Under the pieces are notes generated by a model. It was not told the origin of the DNA, searched no databases, and saw only the letters and a program-made list of their open reading frames with translations. A DNA stretch of 64,000 nt from Rhinopithecus roxellana (Eukaryota; Chordata; Mammalia; Primates; Cercopithecidae): positions 89,581,674 through 89,645,673 of the forward strand of contig NC_044550.1 in NCBI RefSeq assembly GCF_007565055.1. Direction: 5' to 3'. This document shows, in pieces, positions 1 through 10,911 of the stretch. The position numbers were made by a program, and so were the translations under genes. Numbering within the stretch: the stretch's first letter is position 1; each line of letters starts with the position of its first letter.

Positions 1-780
1 GTGGGAGAAATTGGTCATCCATGGAAACATCAAAAATAAAACAAAAACAAATCAGCCTGTTTTAGGGGCAACTGTTGGCAGTGACCACACAGGTGTGCTC
101 TGGGTAGAGAACATCTTGACCCAATAATTTGATTTGTCAGTTCTTTTGGTAGATTATTATCTACCAAGGTATATTTACCTTTTGTTGAGAGGGTTGGGTC
201 ATGTTTTGAAAGCCTGATAGTTTAACATTTAGATCTGTTAACTAACTCACATGTAAACCAGTGAGACTCGAGAACCTGAGCAGTTTGGCTATAGGAACAA
301 AATATGTTGGCTAGATAATAACAAGTGCTAAACCCCTAACTGAATATCTTTCTTGCTGAAAGTTTATAAATTAACACGCTGGCTTACACACGAGCATTTT
401 GAGAATTTTGTTACTCTCAGGTGGTATCTTTGAACTTGGCCAATCATGAGACTTGGGAAAATCAAACTTGTAGGTCTTTGTAAGAGTGAACTCTGTATTT
501 TTGTTAACGTACTGTAAGTACTGTCACACTTTGTGGCTTTGTGTCAGAAGCCTGAGGATATTTTTGGCATTACTCCAACCTCATCATACCATTTGTAGTT
601 GAATTTCTACAATAATAATGGGGTATCCTAAGGTTAGTATAGACTATTACAACTGGGAGCCATCAGCAGGTCAGGGGCTCAGACACGGACCTGTGTGTGT
701 ATGTTTAGGATGCAAGAGAGGAGAATTTGGATGAGAATGTGAGGTGAGCCCACAGGCAGGAGGGAACAAAGAAAGGCAGT
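1..780. other. Low-repeat sequence, nothing recognised
   Basis: AT-rich single-copy-looking DNA. I see no transposon signature, no long open frame and no RNA-gene motif. Confidence 0.5.
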
Positions 781-1015
781 AAGTACTAGCTAATTTTTAT
801 ATGCTATTTACTATGTGCCAGGTATTTTCCTAAGCTCTTTTACATTTATTGACTCACTTAATTTTTATAAAACTGCATGGGGTAAGTACAACTGACCTCC
901 TTATTTTAAATATAAAAATGAGACACTTAGAGGTTAAGTAAACTACCCAAGGTAGAGTAGGATTTGAACTCAAGATGTCTGGTTCTACAGTCTGTGCTTT
1001 TGACCGTCAAACAAC
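781..1015 (-). mobile_element. MIR SINE relic, antisense
   Basis: The order 'tatgtgccaggtattttcctaa', 'gactcacttaat', 'gaggttaagtaaact', 'ggatttgaactcaag' follows a reverse-complemented MIR consensus. It is heavily diverged, as expected for a mammal-wide SINE. Confidence 0.7.
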
Positions 1016-1314
1016 CATCATCATAGGACCATGTAAGAATTCCAGTGACTAGGAAAAGATCTCAGAGCTAGCATCTGGAATTACTTATCCCTGAGTGCTA
1101 GAGGCTGTGACTTTATCCCTCCTCCCTTGGGAAACTGTAGGTAACATCTTTAGCATTTATTGAGTGACACTCTATGCTAGATGTTAAGCTAGGCATTTTA
1201 TACTATCTCCTAATAATTTAGGGTTCTAGAAGGTTCATAATGGAACCAAATGCCAGATGATGATGATGATAATAAAAAGATTATGATACTCTATAGCAAC
1301 AACAATGATGATAA
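1016..1314. other. Unclassified spacer with short GAT repeat
   Basis: No gene is seen. A short imperfect (GAT)n run lies near 1256-1270. A fragment around 1150-1190 ('atttattgagtgacactctatgctag') may be another MIR remnant. Confidence 0.4.
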
Positions 1315-1440
1315 TGAAAATAGCAGCTAATATTTGTTAAGGGCCTTCATTGTGCCAGGCATTGTGCTAAGCACCTTTTATACACTATCTCATTTATAAC
1401 TTCTCCAGAGCCTGAGGTGAGGACTATTATTTGGTAGAAT
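1315..1440 (-). mobile_element. MIR SINE fragment, antisense
   Basis: The stretch 'cattgtgccaggcattgtgc' and the following 'cactatctcatttataac' match the antisense MIR 3' half. It is short and diverged. Confidence 0.6.
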
Positions 1441-2150
1441 TGTTGCATTTTCCAGTTTTCATTTAAGCCACAGAGAAGATGAATAATTAGCTCATGAATG
1501 GCCCTGGTTAAGGGCAGAAGAGAACTGTAAGGAGGGAGAATCAGAATGGTTTTGAAAGTTGTAGAGATTAAATGTATAAATATTTAGACAAGTGGTTTAT
1601 ATTATAAACACCTATACGAATGAAAGATTGCTTGTACTATCCCTCCTGATTTTGCTGTATACTGAAAGCACTCAGAGACCAGCCAGCAGGGAACACAGTC
1701 TGACCCATCCCACTGGAGGATGCTGGCAGCAAAAGCCTCCACTGTCTGGCTCGGCAGTGCCAGGCTCTTACCTCGCCCAGGTGCCTGTGCGGATAAGATG
1801 GTGAGAGGGAAGGCAGAACCTCCAAATCCATAATTCCCAAATCCTCAAGGGAGACCAAAATATTATGCTGTTGCTTTCTGGAGTTTTCTCAATTTGAATT
1901 AAAGTTTCCAATTAAGTCCCATCCATTGGCCAAATTAGTTTTTGGCCAACCCAATCTTACTGTCTTCCATGGGTCTTGCTTGATGCTGCCTCTTTTGGAA
2001 GTGAGAATGGGGATTCACCCCTACCATGCCAATTTCCCAGGGCATAAAAAGGAAACTTCCACAAATATTTCACTTCAGTAGATGATGAAGATTCTATAAG
2101 GAGATCGTTCAACTAGGGAAACCCCTTTCTGATCATGTCAGTTTCCTTTT
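1441..2150. other. Unclassified spacer
   Basis: No transposon or gene is recognised. Overlapping short frames around 1592-1858 on both strands have no family resemblance and are taken as chance. Confidence 0.4.
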
Positions 2151-2154
2151 CAAA

Positions 2155-2300
2155 ACATCTCTGTAATTCTTTAGTGCTTGCAGAATCAATCCCCAAATCC
2201 ATGAGCCATCATTCAAGGCCCATTAAAACCACACTAACCATCCTTGTCCAGTCACTTCTTTCTCCTAAAGGTGCATGTGCAAGTGGGAAGTGATAGTGAA
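2155..2300 (+). mobile_element. Probable L2 LINE fragment
   Basis: The phrase 'gagccatcattcaaggccc' followed by an AC/CT-rich stretch resembles the L2 3' region. This is a weak match with no terminus visible. Confidence 0.3.
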
Positions 2301-2645
2301 ATTAACATCCTGGTGGTGAACCTCTGACTAATGGAAAACCAGACACCCTTTCGAATCCTACCCAGATGCATTTTATGTAACGTCTCAGGGGTGCAGTTTC
2401 ACAGATCCAGCAATGAGTTGCACTTAGCTGTGGCCAGATTAAAAATGCATTCTTGTACTGGTTCTCCCTCCTTCCTTGCTTCCCTTCTCTTGTCACTTAC
2501 TTCTGCTCCCTAATAAAGTAATAAATTGTGTGAAAGGTCTCTTCTGTCTTAGGTTTTGCTTTTTGGAGAAGACAGTAAAAGCAGTTAAGAACACAGTTTT
2601 TGGAGATCCTTGTTTTACTTATCAAAAATATTACCATTAATATAA
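2301..2645. other. Unclassified spacer
   Basis: No repeat or gene is recognised. Two opposed 60-64 codon frames (2331-2513 plus, 2302-2496 minus) look like chance. Confidence 0.4.
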
Positions 2646-2649
2646 TAAT

Positions 2650-2751
2650 ATTTGTTTAAGAGCATATAAGATTACTGAATAAGAGAAGGGCTCAGACTCC
2701 ACATTGTGTGGTTTTGAATCCTGGCTTTATCACTTAAAGATTGTGCAACCA
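2650..2751 (+). mobile_element. MIR SINE fragment, sense
   Basis: 'gggctcagactccacattgtgtggttttgaatcctggctttatcact' follows the MIR core. It contains the left target site of the next Alu. Confidence 0.45.
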
Positions 2752-3059
2752 ATCTGTACGTGGTGACTCACGCCTGTAATCCCAGCACTTTGGGAGGCTG
2801 AGACTGGCAGATCATGAGGTCAAGAGATTGAGACCATCCTGGCCAACATGGTGAAACACTGTCTCTACTAAAAATACAAAAATTAGCTGGGCATGGTGGT
2901 GGGCGCGTGTAGTCCCAGCTACTCAGGAGGCTGAGGCAAGAGAGTCACTTGAACCCAGGAGGTGGAGGTTGCAGTGAACTGAGATCACGCCAGTGTACTC
3001 TAGCCTGGGAGATAGAGCAAGACTCTGTCTCAAAAAAAAAAAAAAAAAAAAGGAAAAGA
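2752..3059 (+). mobile_element. Alu (AluS-type), sense, full length
   Basis: Both arms are present, with a 19-A tail. It is flanked by 'aagattgtgcaac' on the left and 'aagactgtgcaac' on the right, a 13-bp target duplication with one change. The host is the MIR fragment. Confidence 0.93.
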
Positions 3060-3690
3060 ATAAAGACTGTGCAACTTTGCTGTTGTAGATATTATGGAAC
3101 AACTTGTTCAAACCTCATTTCACTCTCCTTTTAGATGGATATTGAAAGGTTAAAATCTATATTCTCCACGCTCTAATGCAGCTAGCATTCTGGATGTGGG
3201 TTCATGCACTTGTGTGATATTTGAAAGGCAGAACTGAATCAGAGACCATTCTCCTCTTCCTTCTTGGCTTCTCTTACTGGTGAGCAAGGCTGTGACAATT
3301 CCCACAGTCACCCTCCATTATCCTGGGTGTTGACAGACAGTTGCAATGATAGAATGATCTAAATGTTTCCTCTCCTGATCCTTGGCCAGAATAAAATGAA
3401 CAAGAAAATGCACTCAATTGGCAACAGACCATCAGTTAAATCATTAGTGAATCTGAGAGTGGGACTTTCAGAATAGTAGCTTTCAAGGAACAACAGCTGA
3501 ATTGGCCCGAAGATTGGAGTAATTGCAAAAGTAGATACGAGCAGCAACTTACCTCTTTTGAAATAATGTTTCCCCTGACTGGAGGACTTACTTGGAGTTT
3601 AATCATTACCTGCCCTTACCATGTGATGATGGATAAAACACTCGGACTCTGAGGGTTCGGTTCCCCATCTATCATATGTAAATGATGAGC
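3060..3690. other. Unclassified spacer
   Basis: No transposon is recognised. A minus-strand frame (3359-3547) ends beside a good splice-donor-like string, but no acceptor or homologous protein is evident. Confidence 0.4.
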
Positions 3691-3960
3691 CCAGCCCTTT
3701 GTGAGGTCATGGGTGTGAAAGTGCCTCTGTCTTTGGCTGTGTGTAGGTCTGTACATCTGTGTGAGTGCATGTGTGTGTGGAAATGCATCTGTGTAGGCGT
3801 ATGTGAGTTTATCTGAATCTGTTTCATGTTTTTAGTTTGTATGTCTTTGAGTTTTTATGGGCATGTCACTGTGCATAGGGGGTGTGTGTGTGTGCACATG
3901 TGCTAGTTTGTGTATACATATCTATTTTGTGAAGGTGTGTTATGTACGTGATGATGGATG
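3691..3960 (+). repeat. Degenerate TG-rich repeat tract
   Basis: About 270 bp are dominated by interrupted (TG)n words such as 'tgtgtgagtgcatgtgtgtg'. It looks like an old decayed microsatellite and is not a clean array. Confidence 0.6.
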
Positions 3961-4501
3961 GATGTCTCTCCATGTAACTGAAAACATGTATGTACATGGG
4001 TCAGTTTTTGCCTGTGCTTCTCTATTTGTGTGATTTCAGTAACACTCTAGTGTATCGGCTCAGAACCTCCTATAGAAATGTACAGAGCACCCTCTAGTGT
4101 TCAACAGGAGACAGTGCCCTGCCTGCAATCCACAGCAGGGCCTAAATTGCCTTCCGTAAAGCAATGGTCCCCACATGTCCATGGCCAGCTTTCCAGGACT
4201 GTCCTTGAGAGGCAGAGGTGGACGGTCTGGAGTGGGGTGCCCCTGAGACAGAGAACTCCACACAGAATGTGACTCACAGGAAGGTGCTTGATGATGTGAG
4301 GTGAAAAGCAGCATCTGCTGCCTATGGGGACAGGATCACCAGGGAGCGGGTAGGACATAGGGGTAAGAGTTTATTAGGCTTCATTTCCATTTAGAGAGTC
4401 CGTAGGAAGGTGGTTGGTACATAATCAGATTGCAGTGGCAAGGAAACTTACCTCTGTTCTGTACGCTTGAGGATCTGACCTTGAGAAGCTGATCCCAGAA
4501 T
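3961..4501. other. Unclassified spacer
   Basis: No gene is recognised. Overlapping minus-strand frames of 84-85 codons (4060-4358) have no known family. A CTCF-like core is discussed among the findings. Confidence 0.4.
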
Positions 4502-4511
4502 ACGCTATATT

Positions 4512-4513
<2 letters not shown>

Positions 4514-4556
<43 letters not shown>

Positions 4557-4837
4557 AGACGGAGTCTCGCTCTGTCGCCCAGGCTGGAGTGCAGTGGCCA
4601 GCTCTCAGCTCACTGCAAGCTCCGCCTCCCGGGTTCACGCCATTCTCCTGCCTCAGCCTCCCGAGTAGCTGGGACTACAGGCGCCCGCCAGGTCGCCCGG
4701 CTAGCTTTTTTGTATTTTTAGTAGAGACGGGGTTTCACCATGTTAGCCAGGATGGTCTTGATCTCCTGACCTCGTGATCCGCCCGTCTCGGCCTCCCAAA
4801 GTGCTGGGATTACAGGCTTGAGCCACCGTGCCCGGCC
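4514..4837 (-). mobile_element. Young AluY (Old World monkey type), antisense
   Basis: Full length, with a 42-T tract (4514-4555). The target duplication 'acgctatattcct' is perfect (4502-4514 and 4838-4850). The head reads 'ggcttgagccaccgtgcccggcc', the cercopithecoid form. The long uninterrupted tail and intact duplication point to a recent insertion. Confidence 0.96.
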
Positions 4838-4899
4838 ACGCTATATTCCTACGTGGCTCTGTATAATGTTGCGGCTGACAGCATCTGAAGTACGTAGGT

Positions 4900-5145
4900 G
4901 CTGCCTATGGAATGTTTACTCTGTGCCAGGCACTGGACTAAATCCTTTATGTACTATCTCATTTGATTCTATTAACAACTACACAAAGCGAATACTATTA
5001 ATATGTCCGTTTAAAAGATGAAAAAACTGAGGTCTAGCAAAACTAAATAATTCATCCAAGGGCACACAGTTTTGAGATGTAATAAAACTAGATTTTGAAT
5101 CCAAATCATCGAAAATAAAAACACTGCTCTTAATCTATTACAGGG
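4900..5145 (-). mobile_element. MIR SINE relic, antisense
   Basis: 'tactctgtgccaggcactgg', 'actatctcatttgattc', 'gatgaaaaaactgagg' and 'ccaagggcacacag' follow antisense MIR in order. Confidence 0.7.
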
Positions 5146-5171
5146 CATTCCATGGTCTAAACCACCATTTT

Positions 5172-5464
5172 TTTTTTTTTTTTTGAGGCGGAGTCTCGCT
5201 CTGTCGCCCGGACTGGAGTGCAGTGGCCGGATCTCAGCTCACTGCAAGCTCCGCCTCCCGGGTTTACGCCATTCTCCTGCCTCAGCCTCCCCAGTAGCTG
5301 GGACTACAGGCGCCCGCCACCTCGCCCGGCTAGTTTTTGTATTTTTTAGTAGAGACGGGGTTTCACCGTGTTAGCCAGGATGGTCTCGATCTCCTGACCT
5401 CGTGATCTGCCCATCTCGGCCTCCCAAAGTGCTGGGATTACAGGCTTGAGCCACCGCGCCCGGC
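5172..5464 (-). mobile_element. Young AluY (Old World monkey type), antisense
   Basis: Full-length copy with a perfect 15-bp duplication 'ctaaaccaccatttt' (5157-5171 and 5465-5479). It carries 'ccacctcgcccggctag' and 'ggcttgagccaccgcg', the cercopithecoid AluY signatures. It is in the same orientation as the AluY 335 bp upstream. Confidence 0.96.
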
Positions 5465-5577
5465 CTAAACCACCATTTTGTAAAAGACAACATGAAAACC
5501 AGAAGTAGGGCACTGGCTGCCAATTTGACATAAGATAACTGGAAGGAAAATGCTGATGACTTAAAGTATGTGAAATT

Positions 5578-6035
5578 TTGGCAAGGGTGCCAAGGCCATT
5601 CAACAAAAAGGACAATGTTTTCAATAAATGGTGTTGGAAAAATATCCACATACAAAAAAATAAAGTCAGACCCTTACTTTATACTATACACAAAATTAAC
5701 TCAAAATGAATCAAAGACCTAAACATAATAGTTAAAATTATAAAACTCTCAGAAGAAAACACAGGGAACAAGTTTCATGACATTGGATTTGGCAATGACT
5801 TTGTGAATATGATACTAAAAAACACAGATATCAAAAGAAAAAATAGATAAATTAGACTTGATGAAAATTAGAAACCTAGGAATCAATGGACACTCAACAG
5901 AATAAAAAGACAACACATGGAACTGGGAAAAATATTTACAAATCTACATTTGATAAAGAGTTAATCTACAGAATATATGAAGAATTTTATAACTCAGCAA
6001 CATAGAACCAATTTAATTAAAAAATGAAGACAGGA
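5578..6035 (+). mobile_element. L1 ORF2 3'-region fragment
   Basis: 'gcaagggtgccaaggccatt' and the following A-rich sequence match the L1 ORF2 C-terminal coding region. The frame is broken by stops and indels. It ends where a second L1 piece from an upstream part of ORF2 begins, so the two do not belong to one continuous copy. Confidence 0.8.
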
Positions 6036-6277
6036 CACAAATGTCCATTCTCATAACTCCTTCTCAACATAGTACTGGAAATCATGGCCAGAGCAGTTAG
6101 GCAAGGGAAATAATCAGAAGGCCTCCAAATTGAAAAGGAAGAAGTCAAAATGTCCCTGTTTGCAGATGACATGACTTTATATATAGAAAACTCTAAAAAC
6201 TCCACCAATAAAACTCTCAGAACTGATAAACAAAGTTGTAGGATACAAAATCAACATACAAAAATCAGTAGCATTTC

Positions 6278-6600
6278 TAGTCTGGGCGTGATGGCTCATG
6301 ACTGTAATCCCAGCACTTTGGGAGGCTGAGGTGGGTGGATCACATGAGGTCAGGAGTTTGAGGCCAGCCTGGCCAACATGGCAAAACCCCATCTCTACTA
6401 AAAATACAAAAATTAGCCCGGCATGGTGGTACTTGTCTGTAATCCCAGCTACTCAGGAGGCTGAAGCACAAGAATCACTTGAACCCAGGATGTGGAGGCT
6501 GAAGTGAGCTGAGATTGCATCAGTACTCTCCAGCCTGGGTGACAGAGCAAGACTCTGTCTCAAAAAAAAAAAAAAAAATAAAAATAAAAAAATAAAAAAA
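6278..6600 (+). mobile_element. Alu (AluS-type), sense, in L1
   Basis: Full dimer with an A-rich tail of A and AAAAT words. It sits at the junction where the host L1 jumps from the RT region to the ORF2 C-terminus. Confidence 0.9.
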
Positions 6601-6751
6601 GTGCTGGGAAAACTGGATATTCACATGCAGAAGAATGAACCTGAACTGCTATCTTTCACCATATATAAAAATCAACTAAAAATGAATTAAAGACTTTAGT
6701 AGAAGACCTGAAACTATAAAGCTACTAGAAGAAAACAGGGAAAACACTTCA

Positions 6752-6972
6752 TCAGCCTGGGCAATATGGCAAACCTCATCTCTACAAAAAATACGAAAAT
6801 TAGCCAGGTGTGGTGTTCACGCCTGTTGTCCTAGCTACTTACAGAGTTGAGGTGGGAAGATCTCTCAAGTCCAGAAGGCAGAGGTTGCCATGAGCCAAGA
6901 TCGCAGCATTGCACTGCAGCCTGGGTGACAAAGGGAGACCCTGTCTCAAAAAAAACAAAAGCAAAATAAAAC
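6752..6972 (+). mobile_element. Old Alu (AluJ-like), 5'-truncated, sense
   Basis: Begins within the left arm ('cagcctgggcaatatgg') and ends in an A-rich tail. 'aaacacttcatc' on the left and 'aaacacttccat' on the right are probable target duplications inside the L1. Confidence 0.82.
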
Positions 6973-7989
6973 AAACACTTCCATGACATGAGATTGGGCA
7001 AGAATTTTTTGGATAGGACAACCAATGCAAAAATAAAGACGTGGGATTACGTCAAATGGCTGCTGCCGCATGGTGAAGGGGACGGAGTGAAAAGACAGCC
7101 TGTGGAATGGGAGAGAATATTTGCAGACTATGCATCTGACATGGGGTTAAGAGCTAGAATATATAAGGAACTCAAGCAACTCAACAACAAAAAACAAATA
7201 ATTCAACTACAAAATGGGCAAAAGACCTGAACAGACATTTTTCAAAAGAAGACATACAAATGGCCAACAGGTATATTAAAAAATGCTCAATATCACTAAT
7301 CATCAGGAAAATGCAAATCAAAATCCAAATGGTCTATCACCTCATGCCAATTAGAATGGCTATCATAAAAAGGTATAACAAGCGTTGGCAAGGATGTGGA
7401 GAAACAGAAACCCTTACACAGTGTTGGTGGGAATGTAAATTATATAGCCACTATGGAAAACAATATGGAGGTTCCTCAAAAAATTAAACGTAGGACTATC
7501 ATACGATCCAGCAATTTCATTATTGGGTATATATCCAAAGAAAATGAAATCAGTATGTCAAAGAGATATCTGTACTCCCATGTTGATTCAGCATTATTCA
7601 CAGTAGCCAAGATATGGGCTTAACTTAGGTGTCCAACAATGGACGAATGGATAAAATAAATCCATAAAATAAATGTACAGTTATGCACTGCGTTACAGCA
7701 TTTCAGTTAATGACTGACCAGGTATGTGATGGTGGTCCAAAAAGATTGTAAGGTAGCTGAAAAATTTCTATCACCTAGTGACACTGTAGCTGTCATAACA
7801 ATGTAGCACAATTACTTTTAAAAAATGTAGCCTAAGTCTGCAGTGTTTATAATAAAGTCTACAGTAATATACAGTCATGTCCTAGATCTTCACATTCACT
7901 CACCAGTCACTCACTCACCCAGAGGAACTTTCAGTCTTACACATGCCATTCATGGAACTTGACTATACAGGTAACTGTTTAAAAAATCT

Positions 7990-8155
7990 TTTGTTTTTCA
8001 AGATGGAGTCTTGCTATGTTGCCCAGGCTGGAGTGTAGTAACTATAGGCATAATCAGAGCACATTGGAGCTTCAAAGTACTGGCCTCAAGTGATCCTCTC
8101 ATATCGGTCTTCCAAATAGCTGGGACTAGAGGCATGTATCACTCTGTCTGGCTCA
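7990..8155 (-). mobile_element. Free Alu monomer (FLAM-like), antisense
   Basis: 'agatggagtcttgctatgtt' followed by 'gcccaggctggagtg', with a single arm only. It is strongly diverged and nested in the DNA transposon. Confidence 0.7.
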
Positions 8156-8192
8156 TTTTAAATATCTTTTATACTGTATTTTTCTCATTCTT

Positions 8193-8572
8193 TTTTTATT
8201 TTGTATTTGAAGTTCAGGGGTACATGTGCAGGATGTGCAGGTTTGTTACATAGGTAAATGTGTGCCATGGTGGTTTATTGCACAGATCATCCCATCACAG
8301 AGGTATTAAGCCCAGCATCCATTAGCTGTTCTTTCTGATGCTCTCCCTCCTCCCAGTCCCCACCCTCTGACACGCCCCAGTGTGTGTTGCTCCTCCCTTG
8401 TGTGTCCATGTGTTCTCATCATTTAGCTCCTACTTATAAGTGAGAACATGGGGTATTTGATTTTCTCTTCCTGCATTAGTTTGCTGAGGATAATGGCCTC
8501 CAGCTCCATCCATGTCCCTGCAAAGGACATGATCTTGTTCCTTTCTATGGCTGCATAGTATTCCATGCTGTA
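8193..8572 (-). mobile_element. L1 3' end, antisense, 5'-truncated
   Basis: 'ggtacatgtgcaggatgtgc' through 'ctgcatagtattccatgctg' is the reverse complement of the L1 ORF2 end and 3' UTR. It is nested inside the DNA transposon. Confidence 0.88.
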
Positions 8573-9024
8573 TATTATCCTTTTCTATATTTGGATATGT
8601 TTAGATACACAAATGCTTACCATTGTATTCTAATTGCCTACAGTATTTAATACAGTAACATGCTGTACATGTTTATAACCTAGGAGTAAGAGGCTATATC
8701 ATGTAGCCTAGGTGTGTAGTGGGCTATACCATCTAGGTTTGTGTAAGTACCCTCTGTTAGGTTCACACAATGACAAAATTGCCTAATGACTCATTTCTCA
8801 GAATGTATCCCTGTCATTAAGTGATGCATGACTGTATGCACAATAGAATACTATTTAGGCATTAAAATAATATTGTGTCATTTAGGGCAATATAAATGAA
8901 CCTGGAGGACATGATGTTAAGTGAAATACGCAGGCACAGAAGAGATACTGCACGGTCTGACATATGAAATCTAAAGAAGTTGATTCCATAGATGTAGAAA
9001 GTGTAATAGTGCTTACCAGAGGCT

Positions 9025-9052
9025 TGGTGGTGGTGGTGGTGGTGGTGGTGGT
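9025..9052 (+). repeat. (GGT)n microsatellite in L1 3' UTR
   Basis: About nine GGT units inside the L1 3' UTR. It probably grew from the G-rich tract found there and is likely length-variable. Confidence 0.85.
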
Positions 9053-9460
9053 GTCGTCGGGGAGCATGCGGGGAAGGAAGATAGAGAGAGATTGGTCAAC
9101 AGGTACCAAATTACAATTAGATAGAATGAATAATCCGTGGTGTTCTATTGCTTGGTAGGGGGACTATAATTAACAACATTGTATTTATAAATTAAAAAAG
9201 AAAAGAATTCCCTGGGAGCTTCTAGTTCTGTGAAACAGTGGTTCCTCACATCTGCTGAGGTTGTGGGAGACAGAAGCCTGAAGAAAGTGGAGAAAATTGG
9301 TAATAGTTTTGAGGAGGATGTGTGGGAGTGTTGGCTAAGGACATAATGATGTAAGGGCCACATAGTAGGCACTCAGTAAAAACACATTAAGTATGAGTGC
9401 ATAAGAATGGTAGTTGACCATTAATGGTATATCATGAGTTCATGACGATACCAATATTCT

Positions 9461-9763
9461 TTTTGTTTGTTTGTTTTTGAGGCAGAGTTTCACTCTTGTT
9501 GGCCAGGCTGGAGTGCAATGGCATGATCTCGGTTCACGGCAACCTCCACCCTCTGGTTTCAGGAGATTCTCCTGTCTCAGACCCCTCGAGTAGCTGGGAT
9601 TACAGGCATGTGCCACCATGCCCGGCTAATTTTGTATTTTTAGTAGAGATGGGGTTTCTCCACATTGGTCAGGCTGGTGTTGAACTCCTGACCTCAGGTG
9701 ATCTGCCTGCCTTGGCCTCCCAAAGTGCTGGGATTACAGGCGTGAGTCACCGCACCTGGTGGC
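9461..9763 (-). mobile_element. Alu (AluS-type), antisense
   Basis: Full dimer with a (TTTG)n-style tail. It is flanked by 'gataccaatattct' on the left and 'cgtaccgatattct' on the right. Confidence 0.92.
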
Positions 9764-10300
9764 CGTACCGATATTCTTATGTGAATGATCTTACTTGAGT
9801 ATAGCTTGGAAAAGGCAGAGAATTTGGATTTTGGTAGGTCGGAGTGAAGGAAGGAGAATGGCTATTTGGGAAGTTAAGTGACAGATTGTAAAATCTGTAA
9901 TGGTAAGGGAAAAATGAAGGATGAGAGGAATTAGCATTGGAACATAAGCTGGAAGGTCCGGAGGCTGAGTTTGGAGGGTGAGAAATTCGATTTGTATTAT
10001 TTCAGAAGAATGAGCTGTTCCTGGTGAATAAGGTCTAGGTTGTGGCCATTACTGTACTGGAATGGAGGCAAAGAACTCTGAGATGAAACAGTCTAAATCT
10101 GGGAATTGAGATGCCAGTTTATTTGATGGTCCATCACAGGGATGTATAGGTCTCTCAGATATCTCCCTCCTCTTTGAAATCCCTGCCCTCCACCCGCTCC
10201 TGCCTCTTCCTCAACCTTCCAGGGTCTCTACAACTATCTCCACTGAGAACTGACAGCAAGCGTCAGGAGCTGAAGGGAAATCATGAATAGCTAATAATCA
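9764..10300. other. Unclassified spacer
   Basis: No gene or clear transposon is seen. Pyrimidine-rich near 10160-10215. Confidence 0.4.
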
Positions 10301-10304
10301 TAAA

Positions 10305-10383
10305 ACATACTTTTAAAAAAACTCTTAGTTTCAAGGGTACATATACTGGTTTGTTATAAAATAATGTGCATGATATGGCATTT
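10305..10383 (-). mobile_element. Possible short L1 3'-end remnant, antisense
   Basis: 'tttcaagggtacatatactggtttgtta' resembles the antisense L1 3' terminus with a small internal deletion. The evidence is short. Confidence 0.35.
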
Positions 10384-10669
10384 TAAAATTGTTTATTTTT
10401 GATACTCTGTTGCCAGGCTGGAGTGAAATGGCATGATCTGCACTCATTGCAGCCTCTGCCTCCCGGGTTCAAGTGATTCTCCTGCCTCAGCCTCCCAAGT
10501 AGCTGGGATTACAGGTTTCCACCACCAAGCCTGGCTAATTTTTGTATTTTTAGTAGAGGCAGGTTTTCACCATGTTGACCAGGCTGGTCTCGAACTCCTG
10601 ACCTCCTGATCTGCCCGCCTCAGCCTCCCAAAGTGCTGGGATTACAGGCATGTGCCACTGCACCCGGCT
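10384..10669 (-). mobile_element. Alu (AluS-type), antisense
   Basis: Dimer flanked by 'tgatatggcatt' on both sides (10371-10382 and 10670-10681), a perfect 12-bp duplication. Confidence 0.93.
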
Positions 10670-10779
10670 TGATATGGCATTATTCTTAACTTGACTAGTA
10701 GTGATGAAAATGAGAATGAAAGCCAGAATGAAAAACCGTTTCACACCGATTATACTGGCAAAAATTAAAAACATCTGAG

Positions 10780-10911
10780 AGCTAGGTACAGTGGCATGAG
10801 TCTGTAATCCCAGCTTTTTGGGAGGCTGAGGAAGGAGGATGGCTTGAGCACAGGAGTTGGAGACTAGCCTGGGCAATGTAGTGAAACCCCATCTTAAAAG
10901 AAAAAAAAAAA
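10780..10911 (+). mobile_element. Free Alu left monomer (FLAM), sense
   Basis: A single arm ends in an A-run ('cccatcttaaaagaaaaaaaa'). It lies in the old L1M. Confidence 0.82.

Larger units (their letters stand above)
7678..8834. mobile_element. Tc1/mariner-type (Tigger-like) DNA transposon, hosting two inserts
   Basis: The left end 'cagttatgcactgcgtta' and right end 'ttaagtgatgcatgactg' are inverted copies. The element is flanked by TA on both sides (7676-7677 and 8835-8836). Removing it rejoins the host L1. It is non-autonomous with no transposase frame. An Alu monomer (about 7990-8155) and an antisense L1 tail (about 8193-8572) inserted into it later. Confidence 0.8.
6036..9195 (+). mobile_element. 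L1 element, interrupted (RT region to 3' end)
   Basis: Starts in the reverse-transcriptase region: the residues LFADDMTLYIENS, with the FADD active-site motif, are encoded near 6156-6195. It then jumps to the ORF2 C-terminus (6601 onward), continues to 7675, and resumes after a DNA transposon at 8837 through the 3' UTR to about 9195. It is decayed by stops. About 0.9 kb of ORF2 appears to be missing at the Alu at 6278-6600. Confidence 0.82.

Noticed and set aside
3359..3553. Possible minus-strand exon ending at a splice-donor-like 'gtaagt'
   Set aside because: Only the donor is convincing. No acceptor, no protein similarity and no neighbouring exon were found.
6990..7623. Plus-strand frames with protein-like text
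   Set aside because: They are decayed L1 ORF2 C-terminus, already covered by the L1 entry.
8882..9109. Poly-Thr/poly-Val frames
   Set aside because: They are translations of the (GGT)n microsatellite in the L1 3' UTR.
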